Origin: Mesobacillus subterraneus
Lineage (GTDB): Bacteria > Bacillota > Bacilli > Bacillales > Cytobacillaceae
Assembly: GCF_003937825.1 (NCBI RefSeq)
Contig: NZ_RSFW01000020.1
Span: forward strand, 1-64,000
Direction: 5' to 3'
Length of the DNA: 64,000 nucleotides
How positions within the stretch are numbered: the stretch's first letter is position 1; each line of letters begins with the position of its first letter. The translations under genes and the position numbers were made by a program. Below the pieces are notes generated by a model that did no database searches, was not told where the DNA came from, and saw only the letters and a program-made list of their open reading frames with translations. Shown here one piece after another: positions 17,775 through 26,000 of this stretch.

Positions 17775-17812
17775 AAAACCAGGCGATTGCCTGGTTTTTG
17801 TTTTTTCTTTTA
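17775..17812 (+). terminator. Rho-independent terminator of the AOR gene
   Basis: Stem AACCAGGC / GCCTGGTT (17777-17784 with 17789-17796) followed by T-rich sequence. Confidence 0.9.
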
Positions 17813-17839
17813 GATTTGTGATGTCTTTTATGCGGAAAA

Positions 17840-17965
17840 ATCGACTTGGTCGATATAATTGGAAATATGGTCGATATATTTAAAAATCCGCTTATATATT
17901 CCGAAATGTGGTCGATAAATCTGAAAATCCGCTGATATAATCCGAAATGTGGTCGATATCTGCTA
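17840..17965. repeat. About 20.5-bp tandem array (TGGTCGATA / CGCTNATATA units)
   Basis: TGGTCGATA occurs at 17847, 17868, 17909 and 17950. Between the last three copies lie CGCTTATATA and CGCTGATATA, giving alternating units of 20-21 bp. The array occupies the convergent gap between the AOR and MoaD-like genes. Bases 17966-18100 show no gene. Confidence 0.75.
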
Positions 17966-18100
17966 AAGCAACTGCTTCGAAGCCCCTTTTAAAGCCATGA
18001 TGTGAAGCTTTTCAGGAAATTTTTGCTGACCATTGATAGAACAATGGCACAACAGCTTAATAAATCAGGGAAAACCGGTGGAAGTGGCAGCAAAACAGAA

Positions 18101-18131
18101 AAAAGGTCCCAGCCATCCTCTGCCAGAACCT
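18101..18131 (-). terminator. Terminator of the MoaD-like operon
   Basis: A 9-bp stem with G-U pairs (18105-18113 with 18122-18130) is followed on the minus strand by TTTTTTCTG. It overlaps the stop codon of the preceding gene. Confidence 0.7.
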
Positions 18132-18402
18132 ACCCGCCCACCCGGGTTGTTTTATAACGGTAATTTTTAATCAATTGGTTGAGCGCTTCCGTGCTTTCTG
18201 CCGCAAATCGGATATGAACGGCGTTCACAACAAAGGTTTTCGTAAAAGCAAGCTCGTCTTCACTTAAAATTTCCGCTTTCCACCCTTCTGCTTCGTACAC
18301 AAATGGAAAGGAATCACTCACAAGCCTGCCCCCCAGCTCTTCAAAATACATCCCGAGGTGCTCCCTGTTGATTCCGCGGAATTCCAGGACTCTATCAATC
18401 AT
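18130..18402 (-). CDS. Small protein with C-terminal Gly-Gly, companion of the MoaD-like carrier
   Basis: 90 residues from ATG 18400-18402, one base after the stop of the upstream moaD-like gene. A TTG at 18415-18417 would overlap that gene and give 95 residues. The sequence (MIDRVLEFRGINREHL ... IRFAAESTEALNQLIKN) looks like a small alpha/beta domain and ends Arg-Val-Gly-Gly. A terminal Gly-Gly is the reactive end of ubiquitin-like sulfur carriers, so the ending is notable. It may correspond to the MoaD-related C-terminal domain fused to MoaD in some Thermus proteins, but I could not verify this. Translation is coupled to the carrier. Confidence 0.6.
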   Translation of the reverse strand: MIDRVLEFRGINREHLGMYFEELGGRLVSDSFPFVYEAEGWKAEILSEDELAFTKTFVVNAVHIRFAAESTEALNQLIKNYRYKTTRVGG

Positions 18403-18403
18403 A

Positions 18404-18676
18404 TCAGCCACCGGCAACCGGCGGGAATAGAGCGAATTGGTCGCTGTCCTTCACGTGTGTCTCCAGATCATTGTCATGGACGATATTGCGGCCATTGATA
18501 TAGACATGCACAAATGGCTTGAGATTCTTTTCTTCTGTAAAAATTTCCTCGCTCAATCCCGGGAACATTTCGCACATTTTATCGAGCACGTCGATGACCA
18601 TATCCCCATCAGGCTTCACTTCGACGGTCACGCCTCCGCAAATTTCCCTGAGATTCGCAAACACCTTAACCAGCAT
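18404..18676 (-). CDS. MoaD/ThiS-family ubiquitin-like sulfur carrier
   Basis: 90 residues with a beta-grasp pattern: MLVKVFANLREICGG at the N-terminus, VHVYINGRNI in the middle and the C-terminal tail LFPPVAGG. The final Gly-Gly is the site of adenylation and thiocarboxylation. AAAGGGG lies upstream of ATG. Convergent with the AOR gene and followed by a Gly-Gly-ending partner, it probably donates sulfur for the dithiolene of the tungsten-pterin cofactor. It could instead be a general MoaD; no MoaE is visible in the window. Confidence 0.82.
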   Translation of the reverse strand: MLVKVFANLREICGGVTVEVKPDGDMVIDVLDKMCEMFPGLSEEIFTEEKNLKPFVHVYINGRNIVHDNDLETHVKDSDQFALFPPVAGG

Positions 18677-18730
18677 CCCAACAGCCCCTTTCTCTTATCT
18701 CCATAATAAAATGAAATGGAGAAGTTGTCA

Positions 18731-19630
18731 TTAACTCTTTCCCATTCCGCTGCCTTCAACGATTTCAGTGAACTGCTTAATGATCGGGCGACTCTCCGCA
18801 TCCGCATGGGCTACGAGATAGAACTCGCGTTCAAAAGGCTCGAAGGTGTCGATAATTGCAATACGCCCTGCCTTGGCTGCAGGCAGGGCAGCCAATTTGG
18901 AAATGAAGCTGACTCCCAGACCTGCTTCAACCGCCGCGATCACGGATTCCGTGCTTCCAATCGAAACAGCTATTTTCAGTTCATCCAGTGAGAGGCCATT
19001 TTCAATTAAATAACGCTCCATCATTTTCCGTGTTCCCGAGCCTTCTTCACGCAGCACAAAGTCATACTGCAGAATTTCTGTAAAATCAGGCATGGTTGCG
19101 TGAACCAAGGGATGATTTTCATGCGCAACCAGTACTAGGGTATCGGAGGCGATTGTTTTGCTCCTGATCAGCTTCGAGTCAACCTTCATCCCGATAATCC
19201 CGGCATCTATCTGATGGTTCTGCAGGCGATCGAGTATTTTCTTCGAATCACCGATTTCGATTTTGACGTCCACTTTTGGAAAAAGACTGCGGAAATGCTT
19301 AACCCATTGAGGAAGCAGATAGGTTCCCGGTATGGTACTAGCTCCGATCGTCAATGTTCCTGTCAGCGTCCCCTCAAATTCTCCAAGTTCATCCTCTAGA
19401 GTCCTCCACCGGTTGGCAACTTCCTTTGCCGCTGTGTACACAAGCATTCCTGCCGGCGTTGTCCTGATTCCTGCTGCTCCCCTATCAAGCAGTTCAAACC
19501 CGAGCTCATCCTCAAGGCTCTTGATTTTGAGGCTGACTGACGGCTGTGAACTTTTAAGCGCAGCCGCCGCCTCGGAAAAACTATTCTTCTCAACAACCAT
19601 TATGAAAGCTTCCAGCTTTTTAAGATTCAT
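18731..19630 (-). CDS. LysR-family transcriptional regulator
   Basis: 299 residues from ATG 19628-19630, with GGAGAA upstream. The frame is open to 19735 but has no better start. The N-terminal winged HTH (about 1-60: FSEAAAALKSSQPSVSLKIKSLEDELG) is followed by a LysR substrate-binding domain (about 90-290). The pattern resembles CysL/YtlI and the group called selenium-metabolism-associated LysR regulators. It lies 54 bases upstream of the moaD-like gene on the same strand and may regulate the AOR/MoaD locus. The effector is unknown. The selenium link is a resemblance only. Confidence 0.8.
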   Translation of the reverse strand: MNLKKLEAFIMVVEKNSFSEAAAALKSSQPSVSLKIKSLEDELGFELLDRGAAGIRTTPAGMLVYTAAKEVANRWRTLEDELGEFEGTLTGTLTIGASTIPGTYLLPQWVKHFRSLFPKVDVKIEIGDSKKILDRLQNHQIDAGIIGMKVDSKLIRSKTIASDTLVLVAHENHPLVHATMPDFTEILQYDFVLREEGSGTRKMMERYLIENGLSLDELKIAVSIGSTESVIAAVEAGLGVSFISKLAALPAAKAGRIAIIDTFEPFEREFYLVAHADAESRPIIKQFTEIVEGSGMGKS

Positions 19631-19772
19631 CACAATTCTCCATTCAATAGATACTTTCATTTTAATATGGATTGGATGGTTATGGGCAAATATTTTTGCC
19701 AGGCTCTTTGTTCGTAAACTTTGATCTTTTGCCACAGCAGCCAGAACGGAGAATACAAACCTATTAACAGCT
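19631..19772. other. Intergenic region upstream of the LysR gene
   Basis: No gene is seen here. It probably holds the LysR promoter and any autoregulatory site, but no specific motif can be assigned. Confidence 0.4.
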
Positions 19773-20449
19773 CTCTATCAGACAACTTACCAGCCTAATG
19801 ATGAAAAGCTGTCCTTTTGAGCACCTCTATCAGACAACTTACCAGCCTAATGGTGAAAAGCTGTCCTTTTGAGCACCTCTATCGGACAACTTACCAGTCT
19901 AATGATGAAAAGCTGTCCTTTTGAGCACCTCTATCAGACAACTTACTTGCCTAATGATGAAAAGTTGTCCTTTTGAGCACCTCTATCAGACAACTTACTT
20001 GCCTAATGATGAGAAGCTGTCCTTTTGAACCCCTCTATCGGACAACTTACTTGCCTAATGATGAAAAGTTGTCCTTTTGAGCACCTCTATCGGACAACTT
20101 ACTTGCCTAATGATGAGAAGCTGTCCTTTTGAGCACCTCTATCGGACAACTTACCAGTCTAATGATGACAAGCTTGTCCTTTTGAGCACCTCTATCGGAC
20201 AACTTACTTGTCTAATGATGACAAGCTGTCCTTTTGAGCACCCCTATCGGACAACTTACTAGGAATATGTTGAAAAGCTGTCCTTTTGAATCCCTCTATC
20301 GGACAACTTACTTGCCTAATGATGAAAAGCTGTCCTTTTGAGCACCTCTATCAGACAACTTACTAGGAATATGTTGAAAAGCTGTCCGTTTGACATCCTC
20401 TATTGGACAGCTTACGATGATACAGACGAAAAGCTGTCCGTATGCCCTT
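19773..20449. repeat. 52-bp tandem repeat array, 13 units, with internal inverted arms
   Basis: Units start at 19773, 19825, 19877, 19929, 19981, 20033, 20085, 20137, 20190, 20242, 20294, 20346 and 20398: 52 bp each, with one 53-bp unit. Each unit has CTCTATC(A/G)GACAACTTAC, a variable middle (CCTAATGATG or AGGAATATGTTG), then AAAAGCTGTCC and TTTTGAGCAC. GGACAACTT and AAGCTGTCC are near-perfect inverted arms, so each unit can form a stem-loop. The array contains chance open frames but no credible gene. Confidence 0.93.
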
Positions 20450-20589
20450 TTTTCTACCTTGGAAAGCAACACATCCATTTATAATTGGACCTAAAATTCT
20501 CAATGTTTACTTATTATGGTCAAAGCAACAAATATTACAGTGTAATTAGTGTTGACATATTATTATCTGAATATTATTATAGTTCTTGT

Positions 20590-20880
20590 GAAACATATTT
20601 CAGAATAACAAAATCGATGACGAGAACAAGTCCTTTATGTAACTGATCTACAGAGAGCCGGTGATTTGCTGCAAGCCGGTGTTCAGGCCATAAGTGGACA
20701 TCCTCTCCGAGATGCAAAGCTGAACCGTGGCTGCAGTAAGCTTTTGCCGGATTGTCCGCCGTTAACAGGAACACGTATGATGGTACGTTGATGAGGGCCG
20801 CAGTTTTTTGCGGAATCAGGGTGGTAACGCGAGCATAACTCGTCCCTATATTATTGGGGATGAGTTTTTTATTTTTTTAT
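20590..20880 (+). promoter_or_regulatory. T-box riboswitch leader, probably isoleucine-responsive, controlling brnQ
   Basis: Stem I begins with CGATGACGAGAACAAG (20615-20630) and includes the conserved GAGAGCCGGTG. The specifier region reads ACATCCTCTCCGAG, so an ATC (Ile) specifier is the best fit. The T-box AGGGTGGTAACGCG lies at 20818-20831 and differs from the common GGTACCGCG at one base. The terminator AACTCGTCCC / GGGATGAGTT plus T tract is at 20837-20872. Uncharged tRNA would stabilise the antiterminator and switch on the transporter gene downstream. Confidence 0.88.
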
Positions 20881-20950
20881 TGTATAATTTTTCCGTTCCA
20901 TAATTCCTATACTCTCAGTGCCAAACTATCTATCAGGAGGAGAAAAAAGG

Positions 20951-22282
20951 ATGGGAAGCTTAAGGAGTAAAGAAACAATTACAATTGGGTTAATGTTATT
21001 TGCATTATTTTTCGGTGCTGGGAATCTTATTTTCCCGCCGTTTTTGGGACAGGAAGCCGGAGCGAACTTTTGGCCGGCCATGCTGGGCTTCGTTGTAACC
21101 GGAGTCGGGCTCCCTCTTATATCGGTAGTCGTCATCTCAATGGCTAAAGGGGGAATCAACGAAATCGGCTCCAGGGTACATCCGGTTTTTGCAATCGCTT
21201 TCAGCGCAGCTGTGTATCTGTCCATCGGTCCGTTCTTCGGAATCCCGCGAAGTGCCAATGTCGCATTCGAAATGTCCGTCAAGCCATTCCTGGCAGGGGG
21301 CGGCTCTAATACAATGAATCTTTTGTTGTTCACAATCGTCTTTTTTGCCCTTGTTTACTGGGTGACGTTGAATCCTTCAAAAATGGTTGAACGGATCGGC
21401 AGCGTGTTGACACCAGTCCTGCTGGCAGCGATTGTCCTGCTGGTCATCAGCAGCTTTTTCAAACTGGACGGTTCATTGGGTGCCGTGGCCGATAAATATG
21501 CCGCAGCTCCTTTTGCCGCAGGTTTTATTGAAGGCTATCTCACTTTGGATACTATTGCCGCGCTGGCATTTGGAATCATCGTGGTCGGTGCAATCCAGCA
21601 GAAAAAAGACATCACGCGCAAGCAAGTTGTCAGGGAAACGCTTAAGGCAGGCATCATTGCCGGTGTCGGGCTTGCTTTCGTCTATATAACTATTGGCCTT
21701 CTCGGCGCTAAAATGGCTTCTTATGGCACATATGAAAATGGCGGAACAATTTTAACTGAGGCTGCAAAGCTAATGTTTGGCACAGGCGGAATGCTGCTTC
21801 TGGGTTTCATCGTCACGCTTGCCTGCTTCACAACCGCTGTAGGTCTCGTTGCGGCAACCAGCCAGTTTTTCGAGAAGGTGATGCCTAAGGTTTCTTATAA
21901 GACTTATACGCTGATCATCACTTTAGTGAGCTTCTCCATCGCAAACCTTGGCTTGAACCAGATCATCTCGATTTCAGTTCCGGTATTGGTCGTCCTCTAT
22001 CCGGTCACGATCGTACTCGTTGTCCTCGCTTTGCTGGACCGTTTCTTCAAAGGAGAACGAGGGGTGTATGTTGGTGCTGTTTTCGCAGCAGGATTAATCA
22101 GTGTCATTGATGGCTTGAAAACCTTCGGGATCGAATCAGAAGCTCTTACTGCGCTGCTGACATCCCTGCCGCTTTATGCAGATGGGCTTGGATGGGTTGT
22201 CCCGTCACTGATTGGTGGCCTTGCTGGATGGGCGTTTGGGAAACTCGGTTTGATCAAAACAATCAAACCAGCATCAGAATAA
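20951..22282 (+). CDS. brnQ: Branched-chain amino acid transporter BrnQ
   Basis: 443 residues from ATG 20951, with AGGAGG 10 bases upstream. About twelve hydrophobic helices. The N-terminus (IGLMLFALFFGAGNLIFPPFLGQEAG) and GPFFGIPRSANVAFEMS are BrnQ signatures. The family imports leucine, isoleucine and valine with Na+ or H+. The T-box leader directly upstream links expression to charging of a branched-chain tRNA, consistent with this role. A strong terminator follows at 22294. The gene is monocistronic. Confidence 0.92.
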   Translation: MGSLRSKETITIGLMLFALFFGAGNLIFPPFLGQEAGANFWPAMLGFVVTGVGLPLISVVVISMAKGGINEIGSRVHPVFAIAFSAAVYLSIGPFFGIPRSANVAFEMSVKPFLAGGGSNTMNLLLFTIVFFALVYWVTLNPSKMVERIGSVLTPVLLAAIVLLVISSFFKLDGSLGAVADKYAAAPFAAGFIEGYLTLDTIAALAFGIIVVGAIQQKKDITRKQVVRETLKAGIIAGVGLAFVYITIGLLGAKMASYGTYENGGTILTEAAKLMFGTGGMLLLGFIVTLACFTTAVGLVAATSQFFEKVMPKVSYKTYTLIITLVSFSIANLGLNQIISISVPVLVVLYPVTIVLVVLALLDRFFKGERGVYVGAVFAAGLISVIDGLKTFGIESEALTALLTSLPLYADGLGWVVPSLIGGLAGWAFGKLGLIKTIKPASE

Positions 22283-22293
22283 ATTTACAAAAG

Positions 22294-22318
22294 CCGGGCA
22301 TATTGCCCGGTTTTTTTT
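22294..22318 (+). terminator. Rho-independent terminator of brnQ
   Basis: Stem CCGGGCA / TGCCCGG followed by eight T residues. Confidence 0.93.
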
Positions 22319-22396
22319 GTGTTCAGCGTTTATCTTGTCTGCATAAAGGTAAATTCGTAGCAAAACCTAAATTTAATCATTGTTAAGGAGGAGCCC

Positions 22397-22990
22397 ATGA
22401 CACTTCAAATCAAAATTTATTCGGACTATGTATGACCATTCTGCTTTTTGGCGGAGGCTCCGTTAAAAGAAGCAATTAAGGGGAAGGATGTAGAACTGGA
22501 ATGGATGCCGTTTGAATTAAGGCCTTATCCAAACAAGACACTAAAACCTGAAGAACACTATTTGCAGAGCACCTGGAAGCAGTCTGTCTATCCAATGGCT
22601 GAACGGATGGGCATCCATATCGTCCTTCCGGATGTTTCTCCCCAGCCTCACACCCATTTGGCATTTGAAGGATACCAGTTTGCGAAGGAACAAGGAAAAG
22701 GAAATGAGTATAACGACCATATGCTCAGAGCCTTTTTTCAAAGAGGGCTTGATATTGGAAATCCTGGGGTGCTAACCAAACTCGCTGGTGAAATCGGTCT
22801 TAATGAAGGGGAATTTCGTGAGGCGCTGGAAACAAGAAAATATAAGGAAACACATAAGAAAGCCTTAAATCACGCCTATAACGAAGTGGATATCACGGCT
22901 GTGCCGACTTTCATCATTGGTGACAGAGTCGTTCCAGGAATGAGGTCGAAAGAGGATCTGGAACAAATCATCCTGGACGAGCTGGGGTAA
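22397..22990 (+). CDS. DsbA/FrnE-family thiol oxidoreductase with in-frame TGA at the first active-site Cys (possible selenoprotein)
   Basis: ATG 22397 follows a strong AAGGAGGA site. Codon 13 is TGA (22433-22435), within Ser-Asp-Tyr-Val-[TGA]-Pro-Phe-Cys. In the homologues I know this position is the first Cys of CPFC. Apart from the TGA the frame is intact for 197 codons and keeps the cis-Pro loop AVPTFIIGDRVVPG. The Cys after the TGA is the only other Cys in the protein. A stem-loop directly after the TGA fits a bacterial SECIS element. Readthrough as Sec would make a U-P-F-C redox centre. Otherwise the gene is a pseudogene, or translation restarts at TTG 22448 without the active site. Confidence 0.75.
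22436..22473 (+). promoter_or_regulatory. SECIS-like stem-loop immediately after the in-frame TGA
   Basis: Bases 22445-22455 (TTTTTGGCGGA) pair with 22459-22469 (TCCGTTAAAAG) in an unbroken 11-bp stem with three G-U pairs. The apical loop is GGC. After a 2-base bulge two further pairs are possible. Twenty bases separate the TGA from the loop. Published bacterial SECIS models require a stem-loop close after UGA with a G at the start of a small loop. Confidence 0.5.
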
Positions 22991-23051
22991 TATCTCAAAT
23001 GGTGGGCTGTATTGTGGCCCAGACGGTTGTTAAAAACGAATAGAAAGTAAA

Positions 23052-23082
23052 AAAACGCCTGGAGCTTTTTCCAGGCGTTTAT
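23052..23082. terminator. Bidirectional terminator
   Basis: Stem AACGCCTGG / CCAGGCGTT (23054-23062 with 23071-23079), with A residues on the left and T residues on the right. It lies between the convergent DsbA-like and MMPL genes. Confidence 0.88.
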
Positions 23083-23087
23083 ACAAA

Positions 23088-26000
23088 TTACGCTCTTTTA
23101 AATGGCCACCAGTTGGCCTGGCCGAAGTTCTTCACGAGTACCGGGATGAACAGCGGCAGCATGATGAAGGCGTACAGGAACAATCCTACGAGGAGGATCG
23201 ATGCGATCTGGAGCAAAGACATCATACCAGAAGGCATCATCGCGGCGAATGTTCCGCCGAGGATGATGGCTGCTGAGATGATGACCGTTCCCATCTTTTT
23301 CATCGAAAGAAGCATCGCATCCGAAATGGACATTTCCTTATATTCGTTGAATCGGTCCATCAGGAAGATGCTGTAGTCGACGCCGAGAGCCACTAAAATG
23401 ACAAACGCAAAGAATGGGACGGCCCAGCTGATGCCGGTGTATCCGAGGATATCCACATAGATGACCTCGTTGACGGCCATTGCCGTATAGTATGTTAAAA
23501 TCAGTGATCCGATGATGTAGATCGGCATGATGATTGAACGGAAAAGGAACACAAGGATGATTCCGATTCCCAGGAGCATCAATAACACGGTCCGTGAGTA
23601 ATCCTGTCCGGACATTGTATCAAGGTCCGCATTCGTGCTTGTGACACCGCCAATGGCGACAGCCGCGTTCTCAAGCTTCGTTCCTTTTGTCGCACGTTCG
23701 ACTGCAGTCTTGATTTCACCCACTTGGGCCATCGCTTCATTTGAATACGGATTCGCCTCAAAGATGACATCCATGGTCATGACTTTTCGGTCGTTTGACA
23801 TGTAGACATCGAACACCTGCGCAAATTCTTCATCTTCCAGTACATCTTCCGGAAGATAGAAACCGTTCGAGCCGGAATCTGAGAGACCTGCCAAGTATTC
23901 CTGTGCAGAACCAAGACCTTCTGATACTTGATTCAAGCCATCCGCACTCTGGCTCAGGCCATCAGTCAGCTGACTCAATTGTCCTCCAAGGCCTCCGAAA
24001 CCAGCAAGCAACTGCTGCTGTCCGGCATTGATTCCTGTCAGGCCATTCGTCAGCTTAGGGAAGTTGGCTACAATCTGCCCCTGCCCATTAGCCAGCTGTT
24101 CAAGGCCTGCCTGCTGCTGTTCGATTCCATCGATCAGCTGCTGGAGCCCTGGACCGAATTTCTCCTGCTCAGCCAGTGCTCCTGCAAAACCGGAATTTGC
24201 CTGGCCCATTGCACCATTGAGGAGATTTAGATTTTTGTTTAATTCATTGATGCCTGCGGAGGTTTGAGCTAAATTCTCCTGCAGAACGGCTATCGTTCCC
24301 TTGAGTTTTAGATAATTCTCATCAGCTTTCAAGCTTTCATCCCTATTTTCCAAATAACCAAAAAGCTGGACATTCGTTTGAGAGATACCGCCTGAAAGCT
24401 GGGCTAATCCATCCCCAGCCTGCTTATATCCACCCTCAAGCTGCGTCAGGTTCTTTTGCATTTCCACATAACCCGCCTGCAGTTCCTTATACCCTGCAAG
24501 CAATGCTTCTGCGCCCGCCTTTGCTTCTTCTAACCCTGCCTTGATCTGGTCTGATCCCACTGAACCCTGGCGGATGCCATTCTCAATTTTCGCAAGGTTG
24601 GTCTGGATTGTGCCAAGGCCGGTTTTGATTTCGGTTGTCCCGCTGATCAGCGCGTTGATGCCATCTGCGGCGCCTTCCAGTTCAGGGGCTGATTTTGAAA
24701 GCTCGGTTTCGGCTTCCTGAAGGCCTTCACTGATTTTTTCCAGTCCTTCTTTTCCTTCTCCTAGACCCGACTCCAATGTTTCTGCTTGCTTGGAAACGAA
24801 GAAGTCCTCGATTGGTTCACCTGTCGGCCTTGTCACCGAACGGACGGTATCGACCAGGTCGACCTTTTCCAGCTCCTGGCTGATTCGCTCGGCAAGCTCG
24901 ATGTATTCAGCAGAATCCATGCGCTCGTCATTCTTGATGATCACCTGGGCCGGCATTGATTCTCCCGGACCGAAGCTGTCGGCGATCGCATTGAAGGCCT
25001 TGATGGAGTTCACATCACCGCTGATTTCATCCAGTGAGTTATAGCTGAGCTCACCATCATAAACGGCCAGGAATGGCACACACACAGCTGCGACAATAAG
25101 CAGGCTTAAGAAAGGACGGGCAAGCGAGAAGCTTCCGACCGTTCCCCATAGCTTGCTCTCGCCATGTTCGGCACTTCGCTTCGATGGCCAGAAAATTTTC
25201 GGTCCCAGCACCGCCATGAAGAACGGTACAATCGTGAACAATCCAACTAATAACATCGCGACCCCAATCGCTACAGCTGCAGCCGACTGGTAAAGGATGA
25301 ATTGCGAGAAGCCGATTGCGGCAAAACCGATCATGACGGCAACACCGCTGAAAAAGACCGTCCGCCCAGCGTTCTTATAAGTTGCGACAATCGCCGAAGC
25401 GACACTTTCATGCTGTCCCAGCTCTTCCTTAAAACGGCTGAGCAGCAGGATGCAATAATCAGTCCCGATCCCGAACAATACAGCCACAAGGAAAATCTGT
25501 GTGTAGTTTGACAGCGGGAAATCAACTTGATCAACGAGCATCGCTACGATTGATTGTGATACAAGATAGGCCATCCCGACTGTGAGCAGCGGAATCACCG
25601 GGGCTACGACAGATCTGAATACTAGCAGTAATACTATCAGGATAAAGACAACTGTAATTCCTTCCGTTTTCTTTAACCCTTCCTCAGAGCTGTTCATCAA
25701 GTCTTCATTGATGAGCCACTGGCTTGTATAATAGTGATCAACTTTAACATCCTCGATTGTTTCATAGAGAAGCTTGCTGACTTCTTTCGGTTCGCGGTCG
25801 TTCCAGCTGATTTTCACGGAAGCCAGAATGGATTTGCCATCCTCGGATACAAGCTGTTCCTCGAGGCTTTCTTCATTGAAGTGAGTAAGGATATCAGTAA
25901 TGCCGATTTCCTCGCTGTTTTTTTCGAGTTCGCGGATTGCTTTTTCCGCTTCGCTGATTTCATCGTCAGTCAGTTTCTTTTCATTATGGAAAACCAGCGC

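Noticed and set aside
18731-19630. Firm assignment of the LysR gene to selenium metabolism
   Set aside because: The resemblance is by general pattern only. Its position beside the MoaD-like gene supports control of that locus just as well.
20077-20262. Open frame within the 52-bp array
   Set aside because: It follows the repeat units, has no ribosome binding site and the frame changes with the unit length (52 is not a multiple of three).
19773-20449. CRISPR array
   Set aside because: Units are contiguous and nearly identical over their full 52 bp. There are no unique spacers, and no cas genes are nearby.
20577-20774. Minus-strand open frame in the brnQ leader
   Set aside because: It lies within the T-box stem I, whose RNA motifs explain the sequence.
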